From Coprovicinus avistercoris (lineage in GTDB: Bacteria; Actinomycetota; Coriobacteriia; Coriobacteriales; Atopobiaceae): a DNA stretch of 64,000 nt. Made by a program: the position numbers and the translations under genes. The notes under the pieces were generated by a model that saw only the letters and a program-made list of their open reading frames with translations, was not told where the DNA came from and did no database searches. The stretch covers positions 55,468 to 119,467 of the forward strand of contig DVMQ01000011.1 in NCBI GenBank assembly GCA_018714895.1. The letters are read 5' to 3'. Position 1 is the stretch's first letter, and each line of letters opens with the position of its first letter. Shown here one piece after another: positions 26,720-34,690 of this stretch.

Positions 26720-27820
26720 CTACCTCTGGCCCTTACTCTGGTAGTACACATTCTCCGGAGTGCCGCGAAGCTCAGTGCCTGCAGGAATGCAGTTGGCACG
26801 ATCGACAATTGCATTCTCAACACGAGCGCCACTCTTAATTACACAGTCCTGAAGAACAATAGCGTTGCGAACAGTTGCACCGCTCTCAACAATAACGTTG
26901 CGGCCAAGCAGCGAATCGGCAACGGAGCCCATAATGCGGCAGCCAGCCGAAACGATGGCATTTCGCACGTAGCAGCCACGCTCATATTTTGCGGGAGGCG
27001 TATCGTGTGCCTTGGTCTTTACCGTACGCTCCTCCGGGAAGAGCTGGTCGGCGATTTCCGGATTAAGCAGATCCATGTTGCGGCGGAAGTACGCCTCGGT
27101 GTTGAACACCGGTGCAGCATAACCATTGAAGCGATACTCGCGCACTGTTACACGGCCATAATCGTTCTCGAGCGCCTCAAAGAGATCGAGGTAGTCGACG
27201 GAAGAATACCAATCGAGCAACGTAAGCAGCAGCTCACGACCAATAACAAAGGTATCAAGGAAGGCCATATCGCCGAAGCTTACACCGTGATTGATGCCGG
27301 TAATATTGCCAGTGGACTCATCAACATTGAAGCCTACGACATCGGCATCAGACTCTGTTGCAGAGTTTGTCAGAACAGTAATATCCACGCCAGAGCGGAT
27401 ATGCTCATCGACCACAAGGCTCAGATCCATGTTGAATGCGAAGTTTGCACCACTGCATACCACATAGTCGGCATGGGAGCGCTCAAGGAATACTCGATTG
27501 CTCTCAAGATCGCGCACAAGGAACCTGGAGCCTGCACGAGAGGTACCGAAGGCAGAGCCCGGCAGCACGAACAGGCCACCGTTCTTACGGTCGAGCATCC
27601 AGTCCTTACCGGACGAAATGTGGTCGATAACCGAACGATAGTTATACGGCAACACAACACCAACCGTGCGAATGCCGCAGTTCACCATATTGGAGAGTGC
27701 AAAATCCATAATGCGATAACGACCTGCATAGGGCAGAGAAGCAACAGGACGCTCCTCGGCGAGGACGCAGGCCTTCTTGGTGGAGTAGTTCGTGGTGATA
27801 AGACCGATCACGTTTGCCAT
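26720..27820 (-). CDS. glgD: Glucose-1-phosphate adenylyltransferase-like subunit GlgD
   Basis: 366 residues, homologous to GlgC but with a degenerate N-terminal loop: the Gly-rich GGGxGxRL of active pyrophosphorylases is replaced by TTNYSTKKAC, while LPYAGRYRIMDFALSN is kept. A C-terminal left-handed beta-helix (SAGCRIMGSVADSLLGRNV) follows. In clostridia and bacilli GlgD forms a heterotetramer with GlgC and tunes its activity. The start lies 2 bases beyond the glgC stop, which fits a fixed subunit ratio. Confidence 0.94.
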   Translation of the reverse strand: MANVIGLITTNYSTKKACVLAEERPVASLPYAGRYRIMDFALSNMVNCGIRTVGVVLPYNYRSVIDHISSGKDWMLDRKNGGLFVLPGSAFGTSRAGSRFLVRDLESNRVFLERSHADYVVCSGANFAFNMDLSLVVDEHIRSGVDITVLTNSATESDADVVGFNVDESTGNITGINHGVSFGDMAFLDTFVIGRELLLTLLDWYSSVDYLDLFEALENDYGRVTVREYRFNGYAAPVFNTEAYFRRNMDLLNPEIADQLFPEERTVKTKAHDTPPAKYERGCYVRNAIVSAGCRIMGSVADSLLGRNVIVESGATVRNAIVLQDCVIKSGARVENAIVDRANCIPAGTELRGTPENVYYQSKGQR

Positions 27821-27822
27821 GT

Positions 27823-28971
27823 TTACTCCTCCCCCTTTCCAACCACAACGTTGTCGCCAATAACGGCAGTGTCCTTTGCTATATCAACGCTGCCAAGAGC
27901 AACGCCTTCTTCAACGCAGGAATTCTCGCCCAAAATGGCACGGACAACCTTTGCACCGGCCTTTACCTTTGCACCTGGGAGCAGGATGGAATCCTCAACT
28001 GTGGCACGCGGACCCACCTCTGCGCCTGTGGAAAGAATTGAGTGGCGAACCGTTCCGTAAATACGACAACCATTAGAAATAATGCAATCGGAGACGCTGC
28101 CTTCAGGGCCCACATAGTGTGGCGGGCGAAGCGTAGCGTTACTCATAATTGGGAAATCTGTTGAGTACAAATCGAACTCAGGATGCTCTCCGAGCAGATC
28201 CATGCTGGTCTCGTGGTAGCTTGAAATGGTGCCTACATCGCGCCAGAAGCCCTCGAATTTATAGGTGTACAGACGGCGGTCTTCTCCCAGAAGCTTGGGG
28301 ATAATATTCTTGCCAAAGTCATGCTCAGACGTTTGATCTACTGCGTCTGCGCGCAGCTCATCGAGCAACAGCTTCGTATTGAAGATGTAGATGCCCATTG
28401 AAGCAAGGTTTGAATCGGGCTTGTTGGGCTTCTCGGTGAACTTAATAATGCGCTCGTCTTCGTCCTGCGTAATGATGCCAAAACGGGAAGCCTCTTCCCA
28501 GGCAACCGGCATGACAGCAATCGTAAGATCAGCGTTGTGACGCTTGTGATTGGCCAGCATTGCATGGTAGTCCATGCGATAGAGCTGGTCGCCCGAAAGG
28601 ATGATGACGTACTCCGGATCATTATCCTCAATGTAGCCCAGGTTCTGGTACACAGCGTCTGCCGTGCCCTCATACCAGGCACCGCCTGACTCGGTCGAAT
28701 ACGGTGGGAGGATAGAAACGCCACTACCCATCTCGTCGAGATTCCAAGCCTCACCCGTGCCGATATAGGAGTGCAGCAAGTAAGGACGGTACTGCGTCAA
28801 AATACCAACCGTATTTATCCCTGAATTAGAGCAGTTTGAAAGAACAAAGTCGATAATGCGGTACTTGGCGCCAAACGAAACTGCTGGCTTTGCAACATTG
28901 TGAGTTAGGGCTCCAAGTCTGCTTCCCTGTCCTCCGGCAAGAAGCATAGCTATGCATTCCTTCTTACTCAC
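27823..28971 (-). CDS. glgC: Glucose-1-phosphate adenylyltransferase, catalytic subunit
   Basis: 382 residues. The N-terminal nucleotide-binding loop AGGQGSRLGALT and KPAVSFGAKYRIIDF are intact, as are GTADAVYQN and the sugar-phosphate-binding EKPNKPD; the C-terminal beta-helix carries allosteric sites. It makes ADP-glucose from ATP and glucose-1-phosphate, the committed step. The start is GTG at 28971 (VSKKECIAML) after AAAGGAG; the upstream frame extension lacks a site. It is preceded by an intercistronic hairpin after glgP. Confidence 0.95.
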   Translation of the reverse strand: MSKKECIAMLLAGGQGSRLGALTHNVAKPAVSFGAKYRIIDFVLSNCSNSGINTVGILTQYRPYLLHSYIGTGEAWNLDEMGSGVSILPPYSTESGGAWYEGTADAVYQNLGYIEDNDPEYVIILSGDQLYRMDYHAMLANHKRHNADLTIAVMPVAWEEASRFGIITQDEDERIIKFTEKPNKPDSNLASMGIYIFNTKLLLDELRADAVDQTSEHDFGKNIIPKLLGEDRRLYTYKFEGFWRDVGTISSYHETSMDLLGEHPEFDLYSTDFPIMSNATLRPPHYVGPEGSVSDCIISNGCRIYGTVRHSILSTGAEVGPRATVEDSILLPGAKVKAGAKVVRAILGENSCVEEGVALGSVDIAKDTAVIGDNVVVGKGEE

Positions 28972-29007
28972 CAGACACTCCTTTCTATCGTGGCCTTCCA
29001 TCCCCTA

Positions 29008-29033
29008 GGGCGGACAGCTTTCTGCGTCCGCCC
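29008..29033 (-). other. Intercistronic stem-loop between glgP and glgC
   Basis: GGGCGGAC (29008-29015) and GTCCGCCC (29026-29033) form a perfect 8-bp GC-rich stem around a 10-base loop. No T run follows in the direction of transcription, so it is more likely a stabiliser, processing site or partial attenuator than a terminator. Confidence 0.6.
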
Positions 29034-29061
29034 CAAAATATGTAGTACTTATAAAGTGCTC

Positions 29062-31488
29062 CTAAACGTGCCAAATGTCTTCGGCGTACTCGCGAATGGT
29101 TCTATCGCTCGAGAAGTGGCCGGAACGGGCAGTGTTAATGATCGACATGTGCGCCCACTCACGCGGATTTGCACAAATCTGACGGAGCTCTTCCCAAGCC
29201 TGGACATACGGCTTGAAGTCTGCCAAGACGAACCATTGATCGTTGTTGACCATCAATTCATCGTGTACCAACTCAAAGTTGCCATTGAGACGTGCGAGCG
29301 TTCCGTCGACAAGTTCATCGACTACGCGACCAAGGCGACCGCGATCGGCTTGGTACTCATTCCAAGCCCAGTAACCCTCGGCCTTAAGACGCTCGATATC
29401 CTCAACACGCAGACCAAAGATCTTGAGATTCTCAAAGCCCACGAGATCGGCAATCTCAATGTTGGCGCCGTCGTAGGTGCCCAGCATGATTGCGCCGTTC
29501 ATCATGAACTTCATGTTAGAGGTGCCGGAGCCCTCCATACCTGCAGTGGAGATCTGCTCAGAGATCTCTGCAGCCGGATAAATAATCTGAGCATTGGAAA
29601 TGCCGTAGTTCGGTACAAAGGCAACGCGGAGGACATCGTTAACACGGCTGTCGTTGTTTACGACATCTGCAAGCGAGTTGATGAGCCTGATGACCTCTTT
29701 TGCGAAGGTATAGCTCTGTGCAGCCTTGCCGCCGAAGATAAATGACGTCGGCATCGGACGGAACGAAGGATCGTCGATCATGCGGTTATACAAATCGAGA
29801 ATCTTGAAGACGTTCAGCAGCTGACGCTTATACGCATGGAAACGCTTAACCTGAACATCGAAGACCGAATTGGGGTCGAGCTCGACGCCAGACACCTGCT
29901 TCACATACTCGGCAAGACGCTTCTTTGCCTCATGCTTTGCCGTCACGATGTCGTCAAGCACCGCGGGGTCATCGGCATACTGCTCGAGCTTACTGAGCTC
30001 TTCGGCATTTGTCATCCAGCCATCGCCAACGGCGTTGGTAATAACTTTTGAAAGCGCCGGGTTTGCCTCACGAAGGAAGCGGCGGTGAGAAACACCATTG
30101 GTCTTGTTGTTGAACTTCTCGGGCGTAAGCGCATAGAAGCCCTTGAGAACATCGTGCTTGAGGATCTCGGTATGAATGGCAGAAACGCCGTTGACCGAGT
30201 GACCGCAAATGATGGAAAGGTTTGCCATGCGAACGTTGCCATCCCACAGTACTGCAGTTTGGGAAGCAAGCTCCTGCCAGTTGTCACGATCCTGTGACAG
30301 AGACTCAAGATAACGACGGTTAATCTCGTCGATGAACATATAGATACGTGGCAACAGCGAGCGGAACATGGGGATAGGCCACGTCTCAAGTGCCTCAGGC
30401 ATAACCGTGTGGTTGGTGAAGGAGATGGAACGGGTGGTTATATCCCATGCCTCATCCCACTCCAAGCCCTTCTCATCGACCAGCAGGCGCATGAGCTCGG
30501 GTCCGCACATTGCGGGGTGCGTATCGTTTGTGTGCAGCGCTACGTGATCGGGGAAGTGCTTCCAATCGGGACCATAGTCGCGCTCATAGGTGCGAAGAAT
30601 TGTCTGCAGACCAGCAGAAACAAACAAATACTCCTGCTTAATGCGGAGAATACGACCGTGAGGACCTGCGTCGTTGGGATACAGGATGGTCGAGATAGCC
30701 TCAACATCAGAGCGGAACTTATTTGCCTTTGCATAATCGCCCTCATTGAAGGCATCGAGATCGAAGTTCTCCTCTGCGGGCTCGGCGCTCCACAGACGAA
30801 GCTTGGTTACGGTTTCTCCGCCGTAGCCAACGACTGGTACGTCATACGGAACAGCCTTTACGCGATCTCCACCCTCGGTGGTAAACCAGAAGTGACCGTT
30901 TTCATCCTCGTGACGCACAGGCTTGCCACCAAAGGTAACGATAACCGAACTTTGCTCACGACGAACCTCCCAAGGGAAGCCACGCTCAAGCCAGTTGTCG
31001 GTTTCTTCGACCTGGCATCCATTAACAATTGCCTGGTGGAACAAGCCATAGCGATAACGCATGCCGTTGCCATAGCCCATGATGCCCTCTGTTGCCATGG
31101 AATCCATGAAGCAGGCAGCGAGACGACCAAGGCCGCCGTTGCCCAGACCAGGATCCTGTTCCTGGGCAAGAATGTTGTCGAGAGAAAGACCTAACTCAGC
31201 AAGGCCCTCTTCTACAAGATCGCGGACACCATAGTTAATAAGATAGTTGTCCAGCAGCGGTCCGATAAGGAACTCGAGTGAGAAGTAATACACCTTCTTC
31301 TTTTGTTCCTGCTGAGCTAGCTCATTGGTTTTTACGCCAATAGCACGGGACTTGGCAGCCACGATGCTTGCAAGCGCTTGGAAGCGCTCAGCATCGGTGC
31401 AGTCTTCGTACGTCCTGCCAATGAGCGTCTGGCACGACGACTCAAACAGGTCGACGAAGTCCTCTTTACTGTCGAAGATCCTTTGCAT
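29062..31488 (-). CDS. glgP: Glycogen/maltodextrin phosphorylase
   Basis: 808 residues, GT35 family. The PLP-binding lysine is Lys660 in GTSNMKFMMNG. The catalytic-site stretches GLGNGGLGRLAACFMDS and RFHAYKRQLLN are intact. It releases glucose-1-phosphate from the non-reducing ends of alpha-glucan. Its location between glgB and glgC lets breakdown and synthesis be co-transcribed. The ATG at 31488 follows GGAGGGGG at about 9 bases. Confidence 0.95.
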   Translation of the reverse strand: MQRIFDSKEDFVDLFESSCQTLIGRTYEDCTDAERFQALASIVAAKSRAIGVKTNELAQQEQKKKVYYFSLEFLIGPLLDNYLINYGVRDLVEEGLAELGLSLDNILAQEQDPGLGNGGLGRLAACFMDSMATEGIMGYGNGMRYRYGLFHQAIVNGCQVEETDNWLERGFPWEVRREQSSVIVTFGGKPVRHEDENGHFWFTTEGGDRVKAVPYDVPVVGYGGETVTKLRLWSAEPAEENFDLDAFNEGDYAKANKFRSDVEAISTILYPNDAGPHGRILRIKQEYLFVSAGLQTILRTYERDYGPDWKHFPDHVALHTNDTHPAMCGPELMRLLVDEKGLEWDEAWDITTRSISFTNHTVMPEALETWPIPMFRSLLPRIYMFIDEINRRYLESLSQDRDNWQELASQTAVLWDGNVRMANLSIICGHSVNGVSAIHTEILKHDVLKGFYALTPEKFNNKTNGVSHRRFLREANPALSKVITNAVGDGWMTNAEELSKLEQYADDPAVLDDIVTAKHEAKKRLAEYVKQVSGVELDPNSVFDVQVKRFHAYKRQLLNVFKILDLYNRMIDDPSFRPMPTSFIFGGKAAQSYTFAKEVIRLINSLADVVNNDSRVNDVLRVAFVPNYGISNAQIIYPAAEISEQISTAGMEGSGTSNMKFMMNGAIMLGTYDGANIEIADLVGFENLKIFGLRVEDIERLKAEGYWAWNEYQADRGRLGRVVDELVDGTLARLNGNFELVHDELMVNNDQWFVLADFKPYVQAWEELRQICANPREWAHMSIINTARSGHFSSDRTIREYAEDIWHV

Positions 31489-31512
31489 GAAAAGAAACCC
31501 CCTCCTCGGTAT

Positions 31513-31565
31513 TTGGACCGAAAGTCCAACACCTTCTTGCTACATGCCATCCTCTGCAGAGGATG
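31513..31565 (-). other. Two intercistronic hairpins between glgB and glgP
   Basis: CATCCTCTG/CAGAGGATG (31548-31565) is a perfect 18-base palindrome just after the glgB stop. TTGGAC/GTCCAA (31513-31518 with 31524-31529) forms a second small hairpin nearer the glgP start. Neither is followed by a T run. They may protect or separate message segments. Confidence 0.55.
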
Positions 31566-31575
31566 TGCGTCAGTG

Positions 31576-33699
31576 CTACTTCTTATGTTTGTTCTTAGAC
31601 GAACTGCTCTTTTTTGCAGAAGTAGCCGTATCGCCGCTTTTCTTTGCTGTGCCCGTCGCCTTCTTAGATGTCTTTTTTCTACTTGCCGAAGTTTTTGTAG
31701 CCACCTTTTTCTTCTTTGGCTTTGGTCTCGGCTTTGGCTTGGTGCACTTAAGAATCATACCGCCAAGTGGTGGCACTCTGACAACAATTGATTGTTCTCT
31801 ACCATTCCAAGGCTCAATACTTGCCTCAGCGGGAAGTGTATTGATAACCCCTGAACCACCATAGCGCTCATCGTCGCTGTTAAAGATTTCGGTCCAGGTA
31901 CCATAGGTCGGCACACCAATGCGATACTCCTCATATGCACGAGGATCGAAGTTGATAAGAACTACCAGGTCCTCTTTTTCGGTATCGCCATGGCGGATAA
32001 AGCTGATAAGAGATTGGTCCGCATCGTCGGCGTCAATCCACTCAAAGCCTTTTTGCTCGTAGGCATATTCCCAAAGTGCAGGCTCCTCCTTGTAAAGCTT
32101 ATTGAGCGCGGCGATAAAATCGCGCTGCTTACGATGGGCTTCATATTCATCAGCCAAGAACCACTGAATGGACTCGTAGTAGCGCCATTCAATCCACTGT
32201 GCAATTTCATTGCCCATAAAGTTGAGCTTTGCACCTGGATGTGTCATCTGATACATGGCCAGCGAGCGCATACCAGCAAACTGACGCCAATAATCGCCTG
32301 GCATACGCGTAATGAGCGAGCATTTGCCGTGGACAACCTCATCGTGCGAAAGCGGCAAGACGAAATTCTCGTTAAAGGCATACATGAGTGAGAAGGTAAG
32401 CAAACCGTGGTTGCCCGGACGCCAGGGGAAGTCGGTTTGCATGTAGTGCAGCGTGTCGTTCATCCAGCCCATGTCCCACTTATAGTGGAAGCCCAGGCCG
32501 TCTTCCTCGGGTGGATAGGTAACAAGCGGCCAAGCTGTGGATTCCTCGGCAATCATCATGACGTCGGGGCAGTAGGAGCTCACCGTCGTATTGAGCTTAC
32601 GAATGAAGTCGATAGCATCAAGATCGCCCTCGTCACCATACTTGTTGAACTTCTTCTTCGCAGGATCATCCACGCCAAAGTTGAGATACAGCATGCTTGA
32701 AACGCCGTCTACACGGATGCCATCTGCATGGAAACACTCAATCCAGTACAGTGCATTGGAGATAAGGAAGCTGCGAACTTCTCCTCTGCCAAAATCAAAC
32801 TTATGCGTGCCCCAATTGGGATGAATTTCACGCTCGTACAGCATGGTGCCGTTAAAGGTCGCAAGACCCTGAGCATCCGCGCAAAAACCTCCGGGCGTCC
32901 AGTCCAAAATAACGCCAATGCCGGCCTGGTGAAGCGCATCAATCAGGCGACGCATGCCATTTGGATCGCCAAAGCGTGAAGTGGGCGCATAATAGCCGGT
33001 TGTCTGATAGCCCCATGAGCCATCAAATGGATGTTCCATAAGCGGAAGCAGCTCAACATGCGTATAGCCCATTTCCTTTACATAGGCGGGCAATTCGCGT
33101 GCTAAATCGTCATAGGAATAATATTCACCGCGCTGAGCAGGGAATGGATCCATCGGCCCAGGGTAATTTCCATTCTCATCTGGATCTCCTTGAGGCTCGT
33201 CACCATGACGGCGCCAGGATCCAGCATGTACTTCATAGATATTGAGCGGCATGTGCATATGGTCGGTCTTTTTGCGATTTGCCATCCAGACATCGTCGCC
33301 CCACTCGTACTCAGGGCCTCCCCATGCTCTGGATGCTGTACCAGGGATTTCTTCTGACCAGAAGCCATACGGATCGGCCTTGTAAAGCAGCTCACCATTC
33401 TCAGTTTCGATAACGTATTTATACAGATCGCCAGAAGTAACGCCAGGAATAAAGCCTTCCCAGATACCCCCGCTCTCACGCTCAGTTAGTTGATATTGCC
33501 CCTCTTGCCAGCCATTGAAACTGCCAATAACGCACACAGAATGCACGTGGGGAGCCCAGACAGCAAAGTGAAAACCTTCTTCGCCATTCTCGAAGCTTGG
33601 GTGGGCACCCAGCTTTTCATAGCTGCGGAACCACTCGCCTTTTCCCATAACATACACATCGGTATCGGTAACACGATAGAGATCGGCGGTATCCTTCAT
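31576..33699 (-). CDS. glgB: 1,4-alpha-glucan branching enzyme with lysine-rich C-terminal tail
   Basis: 707 residues. An N-terminal CBM48 (about 30-135) precedes the GH13 barrel with nucleophile Asp331 (DGIRVDG), acid Glu385 (MIAEES) and Asp453 (LSHDEVVHG). Two features are odd. Region I reads LDWTPGGF, so the His usually present there (PGHF or PAHF) is Gly271. After the normal C domain ends near residue 652, a 55-residue tail has about 20 lysines with Ala/Ser/Thr/Pro, like bacterial histone H1-like or ribosomal tails. Branching activity is expected since all three acids are present. It is the first gene of the operon glgB-glgP-glgC-glgD-glgA-fusion, with about 290 bases of non-coding DNA upstream. 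Confidence 0.94.
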   Translation of the reverse strand: MKDTADLYRVTDTDVYVMGKGEWFRSYEKLGAHPSFENGEEGFHFAVWAPHVHSVCVIGSFNGWQEGQYQLTERESGGIWEGFIPGVTSGDLYKYVIETENGELLYKADPYGFWSEEIPGTASRAWGGPEYEWGDDVWMANRKKTDHMHMPLNIYEVHAGSWRRHGDEPQGDPDENGNYPGPMDPFPAQRGEYYSYDDLARELPAYVKEMGYTHVELLPLMEHPFDGSWGYQTTGYYAPTSRFGDPNGMRRLIDALHQAGIGVILDWTPGGFCADAQGLATFNGTMLYEREIHPNWGTHKFDFGRGEVRSFLISNALYWIECFHADGIRVDGVSSMLYLNFGVDDPAKKKFNKYGDEGDLDAIDFIRKLNTTVSSYCPDVMMIAEESTAWPLVTYPPEEDGLGFHYKWDMGWMNDTLHYMQTDFPWRPGNHGLLTFSLMYAFNENFVLPLSHDEVVHGKCSLITRMPGDYWRQFAGMRSLAMYQMTHPGAKLNFMGNEIAQWIEWRYYESIQWFLADEYEAHRKQRDFIAALNKLYKEEPALWEYAYEQKGFEWIDADDADQSLISFIRHGDTEKEDLVVLINFDPRAYEEYRIGVPTYGTWTEIFNSDDERYGGSGVINTLPAEASIEPWNGREQSIVVRVPPLGGMILKCTKPKPRPKPKKKKVATKTSASRKKTSKKATGTAKKSGDTATSAKKSSSSKNKHKK

Positions 33700-33914
33700 G
33701 TTGGCTCCATCTCTCGGAACTACCTATTTACAGATGCCCGACAACAGCAGGCTGCTCTCATATGACAAGCAGCGCGTTGTTTGCCGCGCATCTCATATAG
33801 CCTGAATGAGAATATGCGTATTCAGTGTAACTATCTTAAAGTTCATGACACCTCCGGAGAGGACTGGCGGCATGACTGTTCCGCGGGCGGACGACAAATC
33901 AGTCCTACCTATAA
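33700..33914. other. Upstream region of the glycogen operon
   Basis: Non-coding DNA between glgB and the rubrerythrin terminator. It must contain the glycogen operon promoter on the minus strand, but I found no convincing -35/-10 pair, operator or riboswitch fold. Confidence 0.4.
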
Positions 33915-33955
33915 CTATAAAAATAACCCGCCGGAACAATATCCGGCGGGTTATT
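33914..33955 (-). terminator. Intrinsic terminator downstream of the rubrerythrin gene
   Basis: A perfect 14-bp stem (33922-33935 with 33942-33955) with a 6-base loop. On the minus strand it is followed by a T-rich run, so it ends the rubrerythrin transcript before the glycogen operon promoter region. Confidence 0.92.
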
Positions 33956-33987
33956 AGGTTTTTGTTAAGAGTTAAGCACGTCTTTAA

Positions 33988-34533
33988 TTAGTAATTAACG
34001 ACCTGCTCCTCGAAATAGGCCTGTGGATGATTGCAAACCGGGCAAACCTCCGGAGCGGTCGGACCAACATGCAGATGACCGCAATTGAGGCACTTCCAAA
34101 CCTTCACGCCCTCGCGGCTAAAGACGTTGCCGGCCTCAACAGACTCGAGCAGCTTGTTATAGCGCTCCTCATGATGCCTCTCAACATCGCCTACCATCTC
34201 GAACTTGGCGGCAATCTCTGCGAAGCCTTCGTCTCTTGCTGTCTCGGCAAAGCCCTTGTACATATCTGTCCACTCGTAGTTCTCGCCAGCGGCTGCATCG
34301 GCAAGGTTGGTAGCGGTATCGGGAACTGCGCCGTCATGGAGATACTTGAACCAAAGCTTGGCGTGCTCGCGCTCGTTACCGGAAGTCTCGGTAAAGATAT
34401 TTGAAATCTGAACGTAGCCGTCCTTCTTTGCCCTCGAAGCATAGTAGCCATACTTGATTGATGCTTGAGACTCACCCGCAAAAGCTGCCTCAAGATTCTT
34501 TTTTGTTTGCGAGGTCTCAAAATCTGTGGCCAT
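33988..34533 (-). CDS. rbr: Rubrerythrin
   Basis: 181 residues. An N-terminal four-helix diiron domain has the ligand glutamates in AFAGESQASIKY, FTETSGNEREHAKLW and the DVERHHEERY helix. A C-terminal rubredoxin domain has CLNCGH and CPVCNH. It reduces hydrogen peroxide in anaerobes, with electrons from rubredoxin or an NADH-linked reductase. The start at 34533 has GGAGG 6 bases ahead; a reading from 34545 would overlap the ribosome site. The gene has its own terminator, and a perfect palindrome lies in its leader. It looks monocistronic. Confidence 0.96.
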   Translation of the reverse strand: MATDFETSQTKKNLEAAFAGESQASIKYGYYASRAKKDGYVQISNIFTETSGNEREHAKLWFKYLHDGAVPDTATNLADAAAGENYEWTDMYKGFAETARDEGFAEIAAKFEMVGDVERHHEERYNKLLESVEAGNVFSREGVKVWKCLNCGHLHVGPTAPEVCPVCNHPQAYFEEQVVNY

Positions 34534-34549
34534 AATTTCCTCCAATATT

Positions 34550-34561
34550 CACGTTAACGTG
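34550..34561. promoter_or_regulatory. Palindrome in the rubrerythrin leader
   Basis: CACGTTAACGTG is a perfect 12-base palindrome immediately upstream of the ribosome binding site of rbr. It could be an operator for an oxidative-stress regulator, but it does not match a PerR or OxyR box that I can recognise. Confidence 0.4.
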
Positions 34562-34690
34562 CTCCTGAAAACACATCTTATGTCTAGCTTACCCGCATAC
34601 CTACAATTCAAATCACTGTAAAGCCAACGCTTATCGGTGAAAACCAATTGGCAACCGCAGATGGATAAGCACAGGCCGTTTCATGAATGA

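Noticed and set aside
27005..28060. A 351-codon plus-strand frame opposite glgD and glgC
   Set aside because: It crosses two well-supported genes and their junction, has no ribosome site and no family resemblance.
33922..33955. Terminator at 33922-33955 serving a plus-strand gene
   Set aside because: No plus-strand gene ends here, and the plus-strand T run is displaced by AGG; it fits the minus-strand rubrerythrin transcript.
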